From positions 733,072 to 797,071 of the forward strand of contig NZ_KE386495.1 in the NCBI RefSeq assembly GCF_000427425.1: a DNA stretch of 64,000 bases. The letters run 5' to 3'. The translations under genes were made by a program, and so were the position numbers. This DNA comes from Caldanaerobius polysaccharolyticus DSM 13641. Its GTDB lineage: Bacteria; Bacillota; Thermoanaerobacteria; Thermoanaerobacterales; Caldanaerobiaceae. Positions 45,620 to 53,885 of the stretch are shown here, piece by piece. The stretch's first letter is position 1. Every line of letters begins with the position of its first letter. The notes under the pieces were generated by a model, which made no database searches, had not been told where the DNA came from, and worked only from the letters and a program-made list of their open reading frames with translations.

Positions 45620-46693
45620 ATGAAAATGACGTTTAGGTGGTTTGGCGAAAAGGACGATAGCGTTACTCTGCAGCAGATACGCCAGATACCAGGCGTAAGT
45701 GGAGTTGTAGGTGCTTTATTTGACATACCGGTAGGTGAAGTCTGGCCCCTGGACAGAATACTGGAGTTAAAAAAGAAAGTGGAAGCCTATGGGCTAAAAC
45801 TAGAGGTCATAGAGAGCGTCAATGTCCATGAGGATATAAAGCTAGGTCTTCCCTCCAGGGAAGTTTATATAGAAAATTACATAGAGACCATAAAAAACCT
45901 AGGGATCGCAGGCATTAAGGTGGTATGCTATAATTTCATGCCCGTTTTTGACTGGTTAAGATCGGATTTGGCTAGAAAGCTCCCCGATGGTTCGGAGGTC
46001 CTCTATTATGATGACAGCGTTATAAAAAATGTGGACCCGGTTAAATTGGTAGAAGATACGGAAAGTGGATCTCGGGGCTTTTCGCTGCCAGGCTGGGAGC
46101 CCTATAGGCTAAAGGAATTGAAGAGACTATTTGAGCTGTATGAAGATGTAGACGAAGAAAGGTTGTTTGACAACTTAAAGTATTTCCTGGAGCGGATTAT
46201 TCCTGTGTGCGAAAAGTACGATGTAAAGATGGCTATACACCCAGACGATCCACCATGGTCTGTATTTGGCTTGCCGAGAATTGTAACTGGCAAAGAAAAC
46301 CTTGAGAGAATAATAAAACTGGTAGATAGCCCATACAATGGATTAACACTTTGCAGCGGTTCCTTAGGAGCTAATCCTGAAAATAATATACCTGAGCTTG
46401 TCAGGTATTTTGGGAAAATAGGGAGGATACATTTTGCCCACGTGAGGAACATAAAGATTTTGTCAGACAAAGTTTTTCATGAGACATCCCATCTTTCGTC
46501 GGATGGTTCCTTTGATATGTTTGAGATCATGAAAGCTTATTACGATATAGGGTTTGATGGTTACATGCGCCCCGATCATGGCAGGATGATATGGGGTGAG
46601 AAAGCCAGGCCAGGATATGGATTGTACGATAGGGCGCTGGGAGTGGCTTATTTAAACGGGTTGTGGGAAGCTATTTGTAAAATGAATAAATGA
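45620..46693 (+). CDS. uxuA: Mannonate dehydratase
   Basis: UxuA dehydrates D-mannonate to 2-keto-3-deoxygluconate. The 357-aa TIM-barrel enzyme begins KMTFRWFGEKDDSVTLQQIRQ and includes GLKLEVIESVNVHEDIKLG, CYNFMPVFDWLRSDL, the metal-binding MAIHPDDPPWSVFGLPRI and MRPDHGRMIWGE. A strong AAAGAGGAGATGAAT precedes the ATG. It lies 22 bases after the fructuronate reductase gene, so the pair forms a hexuronate operon. KDG kinase and aldolase genes are not in this window. Confidence 0.93.
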   Translation: MKMTFRWFGEKDDSVTLQQIRQIPGVSGVVGALFDIPVGEVWPLDRILELKKKVEAYGLKLEVIESVNVHEDIKLGLPSREVYIENYIETIKNLGIAGIKVVCYNFMPVFDWLRSDLARKLPDGSEVLYYDDSVIKNVDPVKLVEDTESGSRGFSLPGWEPYRLKELKRLFELYEDVDEERLFDNLKYFLERIIPVCEKYDVKMAIHPDDPPWSVFGLPRIVTGKENLERIIKLVDSPYNGLTLCSGSLGANPENNIPELVRYFGKIGRIHFAHVRNIKILSDKVFHETSHLSSDGSFDMFEIMKAYYDIGFDGYMRPDHGRMIWGEKARPGYGLYDRALGVAYLNGLWEAICKMNK

Positions 46694-46706
46694 CTTTAAA
46701 AGATTT

Positions 46707-46745
46707 AAAAGGGGTATGAGGCTTTTAAGCTTCAATACCCCTTTT
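46707..46745. terminator. Bidirectional terminator between uxuA and gldA
   Basis: AAAAGGGGTAT (46707-46717) pairs with ATACCCCTTTT (46735-46745), and the inner bases GGCTT/AAGC extend the stem. It can end both the uxuA transcript and the reverse gldA operon, whose stop codon lies within it. Confidence 0.85.
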
Positions 46746-47840
46746 GTGTTGTTTTCTCTTTTTTCCGTAAGCGTCTGCTGCCTTTAACGCCGACAATACA
46801 ACCTCAGGAGATATAGGTATGGGTTCATTGTAAATTGTCTCGCCTTCGGCACAAGCGCTCTCCGCTACCTTCATGAGTTCCTCGTCCGAGGCTTTTCCCA
46901 GTCCTATGTCTGAAAGGGTTGTTGGAAGTCCCACCGACTCGCAAAAAGAATAAACTTCGTCAATGACGTCAGCGCTTTTGTCAGTCAGAAACAGCGATGC
47001 AAGGGTACCGTAGGCCACTTTTTCACCGTGATAATATTTGTGGGTTTGTTCCAGGACAGTTAGCCCGTCGTGTATAGCGTGAGCAGCCGCCAAGCCTCCG
47101 CTTTCAAAGCCTATTCCGCTCAACAGGGTATTGGCTTCCACAACCCTTTCTAATGCCGGCGTCACGGTTTTTGCTTCACACGATATCTTTGCCATTGCCC
47201 CGTAGTTTATCAGGGTCTCATAGCAAAGCCCAGCCAACGCATATGCCGTCATGGATCCGACTTTGCCTGTCATGTTTGCAGCGTATTTTAGCCTGCAAGA
47301 TTCTGCTTCAAAATATGTAGACAAGGCATCGCCCATTCCGGATACCAGAAACCTTACCGGGGCATTTGCTATTATGCCCGTATCAACCAGGACTACGTCG
47401 GGATTTCGGCGAAGGACGAGATATCTTTTGAATTGACCTTCTTTGGTGTAAATAACTGATAGGGCGCTGCAGGGAGCATCAGTTGAAGCAATGGTAGGTG
47501 CGATTATTACGGGGAGGTTGAGGTTGTGTGCAATAGCTTTTGCCGTGTCAAAAGTCTTACCTCCACCTATTCCTATGATTACATTGCATTGGTTAGCGCG
47601 GCATATATCTGATAGCCTATCTATTTCCTCGTCCGAGCACTCCCCTCCAAATCGCTCTACGTGTATGTTTATTGATTGCTCTATGAACTGTTTTACATTT
47701 ACCAGTATATTGTTTAGCACAAACTCATCGCCGATGATTAAAGCTTTATCTCCTAAACGAGCGGCTTCTTCGCCTAATTGAGCGATAACACCCTTCCCCT
47801 GAACGTACCTGCCTGGGAAAATAGTAGTAGAAATCGACAT
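46725..47840 (-). CDS. gldA: Glycerol dehydrogenase (iron/zinc alcohol dehydrogenase family)
   Basis: GldA oxidises glycerol to dihydroxyacetone with NAD and can reduce methylglyoxal and related carbonyls. The 371-aa protein shows IGIGGGKTFDTAKAIAH near residues 90-106, APTIASTDAPCSALSVIY near 117-134 and VDTGIIANAP. The metal-binding His residues are in AAHAIHDGLTVLEQTHKYYHGEKVAYG (two segments, near 254 and 271). It is the last gene of a reverse operon with an azoreductase and a PNPOx-like protein (gaps 30-33 bases). That company suggests a role in carbonyl or redox balance rather than glycerol growth alone. Confidence 0.92.
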   Translation of the reverse strand: MSISTTIFPGRYVQGKGVIAQLGEEAARLGDKALIIGDEFVLNNILVNVKQFIEQSINIHVERFGGECSDEEIDRLSDICRANQCNVIIGIGGGKTFDTAKAIAHNLNLPVIIAPTIASTDAPCSALSVIYTKEGQFKRYLVLRRNPDVVLVDTGIIANAPVRFLVSGMGDALSTYFEAESCRLKYAANMTGKVGSMTAYALAGLCYETLINYGAMAKISCEAKTVTPALERVVEANTLLSGIGFESGGLAAAHAIHDGLTVLEQTHKYYHGEKVAYGTLASLFLTDKSADVIDEVYSFCESVGLPTTLSDIGLGKASDEELMKVAESACAEGETIYNEPIPISPEVVLSALKAADAYGKKRKQHKRGIEA

Positions 47841-47870
47841 TTTAGTTACCTCTTTCTTTTTTCAATATCA

Positions 47871-48473
47871 TTAAAATGTTTTAGCGAGTTCCTGAGCTCG
47901 CTTAATCGCGTCTGATACTATTTTTTCCACATCTTCTCCTATTATATCCAACTTTTCTGCTGCGATGGTTTGTACTTCAATGCCCATAAACCCAAATATT
48001 GTCTTTATGTATCTGTTTGCCATTTCAAATTCTGCAGAGGGTCCCTGAGTGTATTCACCGCCAGTAGCCATGATGTGAACGGCTTTTTTGCCTTTCATCA
48101 ACCCTATAGGCCCTTGGTCTGTATACTTGAACGTTATACCTGATACTGTAATGTAGTCGATGTAGGCTTTTAAAATGGAGGGAATGCCCAAGTTCCACAT
48201 AGGAGCAGCTATAACGTACTTGTCGGCTTCTGCAAACTGATATGTGTATTTTAATATCGGATGGTCTTTAGAGCTGTCAGTTTTGGGCCCAAATATACTA
48301 TTGATGTCCTCCAGCGTCAAAAACCGCATTTTTTCTTTGTACAGATCTAAAGTAATTATCTCATCTTGAGGGTTATATTCCCTATAGGTTTCTATAAATT
48401 TCTCAGATATCCTGAATGTCCTTGATACATCGTCACTTTTGGGGTTTGCTTTGATGTACAATAATTTGCTCAT
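47871..48473 (-). CDS. azoR: FMN-dependent NADH:quinone reductase / azoreductase
   Basis: AzoR-family flavoproteins reduce quinones and azo compounds by two electrons and protect against thiol-reactive compounds. The 200-aa flavodoxin-like protein shows KLLYIKANPKSDDVSRTFRI, APMWNLGIPSILKAYIDYI, the hydrophobic ITVSGITFKYT and GLMKGKKAVHIMATGGEY. AAAGGAGATCAAAT lies before the ATG on the reverse strand. It is the middle gene of the PNPOx-azoR-gldA operon that faces an HxlR regulator, a common arrangement for electrophile stress genes. Confidence 0.9.
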   Translation of the reverse strand: MSKLLYIKANPKSDDVSRTFRISEKFIETYREYNPQDEIITLDLYKEKMRFLTLEDINSIFGPKTDSSKDHPILKYTYQFAEADKYVIAAPMWNLGIPSILKAYIDYITVSGITFKYTDQGPIGLMKGKKAVHIMATGGEYTQGPSAEFEMANRYIKTIFGFMGIEVQTIAAEKLDIIGEDVEKIVSDAIKRAQELAKTF

Positions 48474-48506
48474 ATTTGATCTCCTTTCGCATGAAAAATT
48501 TCTGGT

Positions 48507-48908
48507 TTAAAAATTGACTTTTTCAAGTACTTTACCAGTTATGTCGAATAAAAATCCTTCGCCGTGCTCTATGTAAAACACCTCAAAGGATGGGTTGTCC
48601 GCTGATTTATAAATAGCTTTTATGCTTGGGTTTTTATCTAGGACTGCCTGCTTTAAATTTAAGTCATCAGTAAACACCACTTTGCCTGATAACCTGACGC
48701 TGATCATATCACTGGATGTGCTTGTAAATTCGGCATACGGGTTTTTTTGCAACTCTTTATATACATTTTTAGTATTAGATGTGCAAAAATAAAATTTACC
48801 ACCTTGTTCAAACTGAAACTGCCATGGCCTTACCCGGGGCTTTCCATCGTCTACAGTAGCAAAAGCGCCATTGGGGTTTTGAGTCAAGAACTTAACTATT
48901 TCTTCCAT
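48507..48908 (-). CDS. Pyridoxamine 5'-phosphate oxidase-like FMN-binding protein
   Basis: This 133-aa split-barrel protein resembles the general-stress or nitroreductase-like members of the PNPOx family. It has MEEIVKFLTQNPNGAFATVDDGKPRVRPW, with the RVRPW strand contacting FMN, then KFYFCTSNTKNVYKELQKNPYAEF and DMISVRLSGKVVF. True PdxH signatures are not seen, so a redox role is more likely than vitamin B6 synthesis. The ATG at 48908 follows GGAGGTACAAAAG; a GTG five codons earlier overlaps that site. It is the first gene of the reverse operon divergent from hxlR. Confidence 0.82.
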   Translation of the reverse strand: MEEIVKFLTQNPNGAFATVDDGKPRVRPWQFQFEQGGKFYFCTSNTKNVYKELQKNPYAEFTSTSSDMISVRLSGKVVFTDDLNLKQAVLDKNPSIKAIYKSADNPSFEVFYIEHGEGFLFDITGKVLEKVNF

Positions 48909-49037
48909 CTTTTGTACCTCCACCCATTGATATTCTTTTGATTTTCTAATAAAATGATATCGAATAATATTATTTTTTACAAGTACAACAATTTTTTATT
49001 CGTAGTATAAAAAAACGTACTATAAAGAGGTGTAAAA

Positions 49038-49400
49038 ATGGAATTAAGAAAAGAATTGTTAAATGCAAAATGCCCTATAGCTGTAACTCAATGCGTAGTT
49101 GCTGGCAAATGGAAGCTGGTCATAATATGGCAGCTTAGAGAAGGGCCTAAGCGATTTAATGAGTTAAAAAGGCTTTTGCCAGATATAAGGCAAGGGTACT
49201 TGACGCAGCAGTTAAGGGAATTGGAGAGGGATGGCCTTATACACAGGGAAGTGTATAACGTGGTGCCGCCCAAAGTGGAATACTCGTTGACTGAAATAGG
49301 CATTAAATTTCTGAAGATCATGGATAAAATGTATGAATGGGGCAGCGAATACATTAAATTTTTAGAAAAAGAAATCAACCTTAACAATAAACCAGTTTAA
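49038..49400 (+). CDS. HxlR-family winged-helix transcriptional regulator
   Basis: HxlR proteins sense aldehydes, quinones or disulfide stress, often through a conserved N-terminal cysteine. This 120-aa protein has CPIAVTQCVVAGKWKLVIIWQL, with Cys12 and Cys19, and the recognition helix in RFNELKRLLPDIRQGYLTQQLRELERDGLI. The wing is YNVVPPKVEYSLTEIG. It is divergent from the PNPOx-azoR-gldA operon, its likely target, with a 129-base shared control region containing TAGTA/TACTA arms near 49002-49020. Its 3' end overlaps the convergent DeoR gene by 20 bases. Confidence 0.9.
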   Translation: MELRKELLNAKCPIAVTQCVVAGKWKLVIIWQLREGPKRFNELKRLLPDIRQGYLTQQLRELERDGLIHREVYNVVPPKVEYSLTEIGIKFLKIMDKMYEWGSEYIKFLEKEINLNNKPV

Positions 49401-50142
49401 CTTGTTTTTTTCTCAGGAATTCTTCCCAATCGTTTGACAGCTTTCTGTCTGTAAAAACATAGTGCACTTTGTCGAAGTCCAGCATTTTAACAAAAGAGGA
49501 CTTGTCAAATTTAGTATGATCCACCAGCATAAAGACCTCTTCGGCAGATTGGACCATGGCTTTTTTTACTTCTGCTTCTCGTTCGTTGGATTCAGTGATT
49601 CCCTTTTCCATGTCAAATCCCTTACAGGATATTATGGCTTTGTTAACGTAGTAGTTTTTTAAAGCTTTTTCAGCCAGATGGCCCACTAAAGAGAGGGAAT
49701 TAACTTTGAGCTCACCGCCTGTGGATATGACTTTACAGTCTTTAGCATTGGCCAGCTCCAAGATTATCTTCTCGGAGTTGGTGATAACCGTCATTTTTTT
49801 CTTGAATTTTATCTGCTTTGCCACCTGTAGCACTGTAGAACTGGAGTCAAGCATTAATGTCTCGCCGTCCTCTATAAACTGCGCTACTTTTAACCCTATT
49901 GCCTGTTTTCCCTCTATATTTGTTATCTCTCTTATGATAAGAGGTAGATCCACATTGGTGTTATCGTTTATTACAGCTCCACTATAAGTTCGCTTTAATA
50001 TCCCCTCTTTTTCTAATTTTTCTAAATCGCGCCTTATGGTTTCTTCGGTCACGTTGAACAGCTTGCTTAATTCAGGTACTACCACGCTCTGTTTTTCCTG
50101 AAGCAAATCCACGATTTTTTTTCTGCGCTCTATAGGAAGCAT
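49381..50142 (-). CDS. DeoR-family transcriptional repressor of the BMC operon
   Basis: This 253-aa protein has the DeoR-type winged helix (residues about 5-55) with VVVPELSKLFNVTEETIRRDLEKL and GILKRTYSGAV. A sugar-phosphate sensor domain of the ribose-isomerase fold follows, with LMLDSSSTVLQVAKQI, TVITNSEKIILELA and FMLVDHTKFDKSSFV. It is divergent from the microcompartment operon and very likely represses it, being released by a phosphorylated deoxyhexose intermediate, as for FucR/GlpR relatives. Three spaced repeats at 50278-50331 are candidate operators. Its stop lies inside the hxlR coding end (20-base overlap). Confidence 0.9.
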   Translation of the reverse strand: MLPIERRKKIVDLLQEKQSVVVPELSKLFNVTEETIRRDLEKLEKEGILKRTYSGAVINDNTNVDLPLIIREITNIEGKQAIGLKVAQFIEDGETLMLDSSSTVLQVAKQIKFKKKMTVITNSEKIILELANAKDCKVISTGGELKVNSLSLVGHLAEKALKNYYVNKAIISCKGFDMEKGITESNEREAEVKKAMVQSAEEVFMLVDHTKFDKSSFVKMLDFDKVHYVFTDRKLSNDWEEFLRKKQVKLVYC

Positions 50143-50239
50143 CCTCTATTCCTCCACCATGGCAATATTTAAAATTGTTTCGTGTATTTATTCTAATTTA
50201 AATATGACAGAGTGTCAATACATGTTTAATGCTAAAGCC

Positions 50240-50268
50240 TTGACATCAAAAATATTTGCTGATATAAT
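50240..50268 (+). promoter_or_regulatory. Consensus promoter of the microcompartment operon
   Basis: TTGACA (50240-50245) and TATAAT (50263-50268) are separated by exactly 17 bases. The perfect promoter implies that expression is set mainly by repression. Confidence 0.9.
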
Positions 50269-50277
50269 AAAGAAAAA

Positions 50278-50331
50278 CAAAGAAAAATAAATATAAACAA
50301 ATATAATCAAAAATATATCAATATAATTCAA
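50278..50331 (+). promoter_or_regulatory. Three phased repeats downstream of the BMC promoter, candidate DeoR operator
   Basis: CAAAGAAAAATAA (50278-50290), CAAATATAATCAA (50298-50310) and CAATATAATTCAA (50319-50331) recur every 20-21 bases, two helical turns. They start ten bases after the -10. Direct AT-rich repeats with this phasing are typical of DeoR-family operators. A 17-of-20 match to the middle repeat occurs again at 62940-62959 before lacI. Confidence 0.5.
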
Positions 50332-50352
50332 CAATCAAAAGGGGGCTTATAG

Positions 50353-51138
50353 GTGCTTTCAGAATACGAGGTTAAAAAACAGATATGCGACATAGGTAAA
50401 CGCATATACGCCAATGGCTTTGTTGCAGCAAATGACGGCAATATATCTGTTAGGATAAGTGAAGACGAGGTAATAACCACGCCCACAGGGGTTAGCAAGG
50501 GATTTATGACCCCTGACATGCTCGTCAAGATAAACACGAAAGGCGAGGTCTTATCTGCATCAGGAGGTTATAAACCGTCTTCGGAGATAAAAATGCACTT
50601 GAGGGTTTATAAAGAGAGGCCTGATGTAAAAGCTGTTGTCCATGCTCATCCGCCCTTTGCCACAGGTTATGCTATTGTAGGCATACCCCTGACCAAGCCT
50701 ATAATGCCAGAGGCTGTTATCTCCTTAGGGTGTGTGCCGATAGCAGATTATGGAACCCCTTCTACCGAGGAGATTCCTGACGCCATATCCAAGTATCTCC
50801 AAAATTTCGATGCGCTTTTACTGGAAAATCATGGGGCTTTGACCTATGGCCCTGATCTTATCACAGCTTATTATAAAATGGAATCTTTGGAGTTTTATGC
50901 TAAACTCACATTTATAACCACACTTCTGGGGGGACCCAAGGAATTATCTGACAATCAGGTATCCAAGCTTTACGAGATAAGGAATAAGCTTGGGGTGCCA
51001 GGCAGGCATCCTGGAGAGTTGTGCAATTCCCTTGAATGTAAATTTCGCTCTGATTCCAGGAATAGCGATCAGGATGACCTGTCCCAGTTGGTAGATATTA
51101 TCACCAAAAAAGTATTGGAAGAGCTGAAGAAGAGTTGA
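50353..51138 (+). CDS. fucA: Class II aldolase (L-fuculose/rhamnulose-phosphate type) with C-terminal encapsulation peptide
   Basis: The enzyme cleaves a deoxyketohexose 1-phosphate to dihydroxyacetone phosphate and L-lactaldehyde. The aldolase domain shows VAANDGNISVRIS and TPTGVSKG. Zinc ligands are in VVHAHPPFATGYAI near residues 95-108 and ENHGALTYGPD near 156-166. The catalytic Glu region is SSEIKMHLRVY. After residue about 225 a Ser/Asp-rich linker leads to the amphipathic helix DLSQLVDIITKKVLEELKKS, which matches the N-terminal helix of PduD in this operon and should direct the enzyme into the shell. A GTG start follows AAAAGGGGGC. Fuculose and rhamnulose phosphate cannot be told apart by sequence alone. 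Confidence 0.88.
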   Translation: MLSEYEVKKQICDIGKRIYANGFVAANDGNISVRISEDEVITTPTGVSKGFMTPDMLVKINTKGEVLSASGGYKPSSEIKMHLRVYKERPDVKAVVHAHPPFATGYAIVGIPLTKPIMPEAVISLGCVPIADYGTPSTEEIPDAISKYLQNFDALLLENHGALTYGPDLITAYYKMESLEFYAKLTFITTLLGGPKELSDNQVSKLYEIRNKLGVPGRHPGELCNSLECKFRSDSRNSDQDDLSQLVDIITKKVLEELKKS

Positions 51139-51159
51139 AAAGTAAAAGAGGAATGAAAA

Positions 51160-52824
51160 ATGAGGCGCTCAAAGAGATTTGAGGTGTTGGATAAAAGGCC
51201 TATAAACCAAGATGCTTTTATTAAAGAGTGGCCTGAAAAGGGCTTTATAGCTATGAGCAGCCCTTATGATCCCAAACCGTCTATTAAGGTACAAGGGGAC
51301 CGGATAGTGCAGATGGACGGAAAACAAAGAGATCAGTTTGACTTTATAGACGCGTTTATAGCTGATCACGCCATAAACGTAAAACAGGTTGAAGAATCCA
51401 TGGGCAAAGATTCTCTTGAGATCGCTCGGATGCTGGTGGACATACACGTGAGCAGGGACGCCATTGTGAAACTGGTTTCAGGTATGACTCCTGCTAAAAT
51501 TGTGGAAGTGGTAAATCACTTAAACGTGGTAGAGATGATGATGGCGATGCAAAAGATGAGAGCCAGGAAGATCCCAGCCAATCAGGCGCATATAACCAAT
51601 TTAAAGGATAACCCGGTCCAAATTGCGGCGGACGCCGCTGAAGGCGCTTTAAGAGGCTTCAGAGAGCTGGAGACGACGGTGGGAGTGGCCAGGTACGCGC
51701 CTTTTAACGCTATCGCGCTGCTTATCGGCTCTCAGGTAGGGGGAAGAGGGGTGCTCACCCAGTGCGCGGTAGAGGAAGCCACAGAGCTGGAGTTGGGCAT
51801 GCGAGGATTTACCACGTACGCTGAAACCATATCGGTATACGGTACAGAAAGCGTCTTTATAGATGGGGATGACACGCCGTATTCCAAAGCTTTTCTCGCG
51901 TCGGCGTATGCTTCCAGGGGACTTAAAATGAGGTTTACGTCGGGAACGGGTTCAGAGGTCCTTATGGGCAACGCCGAAGGCAAATCTATGTTGTATCTAG
52001 AGACGAGGTGCCTTATGGTTACAAAAGGCGCAGGGGTGCAGGGTATTCAAAACGGGGCTATAAGTTGTATAGGCATTACCAGTTCCGTTCCCTCGGGCAT
52101 CAGGGCTGTTTTAGCTGAAAACCTTATCGCTTCTATGTTGGACCTGGAAGTAGCCTCAGGTAACGACCAGACCTTTTCCCATTCTGACATAAGGAGGACG
52201 GCCAGAACGATGATGCAGTTTTTGCCCGGCACAGACTTTATATTTTCAGGTTACAGCGGCACGCCCAATTACGACAACATGTTCGCAGGTTCTAATTTTG
52301 ACGCCGAAGACTTTGACGACTACAACGTATTGCAGAGGGATCTGAAGGTAGATGGGGGTTTGAGGCCGGTAAAAGAGGAAGACGTTGTAAGAGTAAGGAG
52401 AAAAGCTGCAAAGGCTCTGCAGGCTGTCTTCAGGGAATTGGATCTGAGCGTGATAACCGACGAAGAGGTAGAGGCTGCGGCGTACGCCCATGGCAGCAAA
52501 GATATGCCGGAGAGGGATGTCCTTTCAGATCTTACGGCCATTGAAGACATGATGAAGAGGGGTATAACGGGTATAGACGTAGTAAAAGCGCTTTACAGGT
52601 CAGGGTTTGAGGACGTGGCTGAAAGCGTGCTAAATATGCTAAAGCAGCGAATCACAGGAGATTACCTTCAGACCTCGGCGATACTGGACGAAGACTTTAA
52701 CGTCATAAGCGCTGTAAATTGCCCTAATGACTACATGGGTCCTGGAACTGGTTACAGGATAAGCGAGAAAAGGTGGAATGAGATAAAGAACATTCCCCAT
52801 GTCATCAACCCCGATGAAATATAG
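51160..52824 (+). CDS. pduC: B12-dependent propanediol/diol dehydratase large subunit
   Basis: PduC is the catalytic subunit that converts 1,2-propanediol to propionaldehyde with adenosylcobalamin. The 554-aa protein matches the family throughout. RSKRFEVLDKRPINQDAFIKEWPE is at the start, and the barrel segments ANQAHITNLKDNPVQIAADAAEGA, GGRGVLTQCAVEEATELELGMRG and FTSGTGSEVLMGNAEGKSMLYLE follow. It has no encapsulation helix of its own and is probably carried by PduD. Glycerol dehydratase activity is possible, but the aldolase and PduP/PduL context argues for propanediol. It is of the B12 type, not the glycyl-radical type. Confidence 0.95.
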   Translation: MRRSKRFEVLDKRPINQDAFIKEWPEKGFIAMSSPYDPKPSIKVQGDRIVQMDGKQRDQFDFIDAFIADHAINVKQVEESMGKDSLEIARMLVDIHVSRDAIVKLVSGMTPAKIVEVVNHLNVVEMMMAMQKMRARKIPANQAHITNLKDNPVQIAADAAEGALRGFRELETTVGVARYAPFNAIALLIGSQVGGRGVLTQCAVEEATELELGMRGFTTYAETISVYGTESVFIDGDDTPYSKAFLASAYASRGLKMRFTSGTGSEVLMGNAEGKSMLYLETRCLMVTKGAGVQGIQNGAISCIGITSSVPSGIRAVLAENLIASMLDLEVASGNDQTFSHSDIRRTARTMMQFLPGTDFIFSGYSGTPNYDNMFAGSNFDAEDFDDYNVLQRDLKVDGGLRPVKEEDVVRVRRKAAKALQAVFRELDLSVITDEEVEAAAYAHGSKDMPERDVLSDLTAIEDMMKRGITGIDVVKALYRSGFEDVAESVLNMLKQRITGDYLQTSAILDEDFNVISAVNCPNDYMGPGTGYRISEKRWNEIKNIPHVINPDEI

Positions 52825-52836
52825 GGCGGTGAAAAT

Positions 52837-53448
52837 ATGTACATTGATGAAGACCTCGTAAGGGAAGTAACCCGTCGGGTATTAGAAGAACTAAATAAGG
52901 GTGCTATTCGGGATTTTAAAGATATAGGCATTGCAGCTCAGGGTAGCGACGTAAAAGAGGTAGTAATAGGGATAGGTCCGGCTTTTGGGATTTATATAAA
53001 GAAGACGTTAAATGGTTTGGACCACAAAAGCGTTATTAAGGAGATCATAGCAGGTATAGAAGAAGAAGGAATGGTGCCAAGGGTGGTGAGGGTGGTTAAA
53101 ACTTCAGATGTCGCCTTTATAGGTAAGGAGGCAGCAATGTTAAGCGGTTCGGGAGTGGGTGTAGGCATTCAATCCAAAGGCACTACTGTCATACATCAGA
53201 GGGATTTGTACCCTCTAAGCAATTTAGAACTTTTTCCCCAGGCTCCTTTGCTTACCCTGGAAACCTATAGAGAGATAGGAAAAAACGCGGCCCGTTACGC
53301 TAAAGGCATGGTAGTAAAACCTATAGCGGTTCAAAACGACTATATGGTAAGGCCGAAGTACCAGGTCAAAGCTGCTATCATGCATATCAAGGAAACCGAA
53401 AAGGTGGTAAAAGGTGCTCCTTCTCGGGATGTAGAGCTTAGATTTTAA
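52837..53448 (+). CDS. pduD: B12-dependent diol dehydratase medium subunit with encapsulation peptide
   Basis: PduD helps bind adenosylcobalamin between subunits. The core has VVIGIGPAFGIYIKKTLNGLDHKSV, VSGSGVGVGIQSKGTTVIHQRDL and NAARYAKGMVVKPI. The N-terminus MYIDEDLVREVTRRVLEELNKG is an amphipathic helix joined by a short linker. This is the place where PduD carries its shell-targeting signal in Salmonella. The helix is similar to the C-terminal helix of the aldolase (LV..[IV]T[KR][KR]VLEEL). It has 203 residues and lies 12 bases after pduC. Confidence 0.93.
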   Translation: MYIDEDLVREVTRRVLEELNKGAIRDFKDIGIAAQGSDVKEVVIGIGPAFGIYIKKTLNGLDHKSVIKEIIAGIEEEGMVPRVVRVVKTSDVAFIGKEAAMLSGSGVGVGIQSKGTTVIHQRDLYPLSNLELFPQAPLLTLETYREIGKNAARYAKGMVVKPIAVQNDYMVRPKYQVKAAIMHIKETEKVVKGAPSRDVELRF

Positions 53449-53467
53449 ATATAAAAGGGGGAATACT

Positions 53468-53866
53468 ATGGCGGAGTACCCTCTTTCCAGGAGCGATTTC
53501 GGCGATATAAAGTCCAGAACAGGAAAACCTTTAAGTGAGATCAATATGGACAATGTCTTAAAAGGGAAAATAGGTTTAGAGGACATTAAAATATCAAAAG
53601 AGACGTTGCTTAAACAGGGGGAGATAGCGGAGCGACACGGAAGACCACAGCTTAGGAAGAACTTTGAAAGAGCCGCGGAACTCATAGATGTGCCGGATGA
53701 AGAGATATTGAGGATATACAATAGCCTTAGGCCTTATAGGTCCACAAAAGAAGAGTTGATAAGGATAGCGCAAGAGCTAAAAGATAGGTATAATGCTGTA
53801 AATTGTGCACAGTTGGTCCTGGAGGCTGCAGAGGTTTACGAAAAAAGAGGCATATTTAGATCTTAA
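53468..53866 (+). CDS. pduE: B12-dependent diol dehydratase small subunit
   Basis: PduE completes the (alpha-beta-gamma)2 diol dehydratase. The 132-aa protein shows YPLSRSDFGDIKSRTGKPLSEI near the N-terminus, QGEIAERHGRPQLRKNFERAAEL and EEILRIYNSLRPYRSTKEELI, all characteristic of the gamma subunit. AAAAGGGGGAATACT lies before the ATG. pduG follows 19 bases after its stop. Confidence 0.93.
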   Translation: MAEYPLSRSDFGDIKSRTGKPLSEINMDNVLKGKIGLEDIKISKETLLKQGEIAERHGRPQLRKNFERAAELIDVPDEEILRIYNSLRPYRSTKEELIRIAQELKDRYNAVNCAQLVLEAAEVYEKRGIFRS

Positions 53867-53885
53867 TTTTAAAAGGGGTTTAAAG

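Noticed and set aside
48924-49037. Clear HxlR operator between the PNPOx-like and hxlR genes
   Set aside because: TAGTA/TACTA arms near 49002-49020 are only 5 bp long in a very AT-rich stretch, so I mention them but do not list a separate operator.
50143-50352. Cobalamin riboswitch before the BMC operon
   Set aside because: The region is AT-rich with a promoter and repeats; no B12-box-like GC-rich conserved core is present and the leader is too short.
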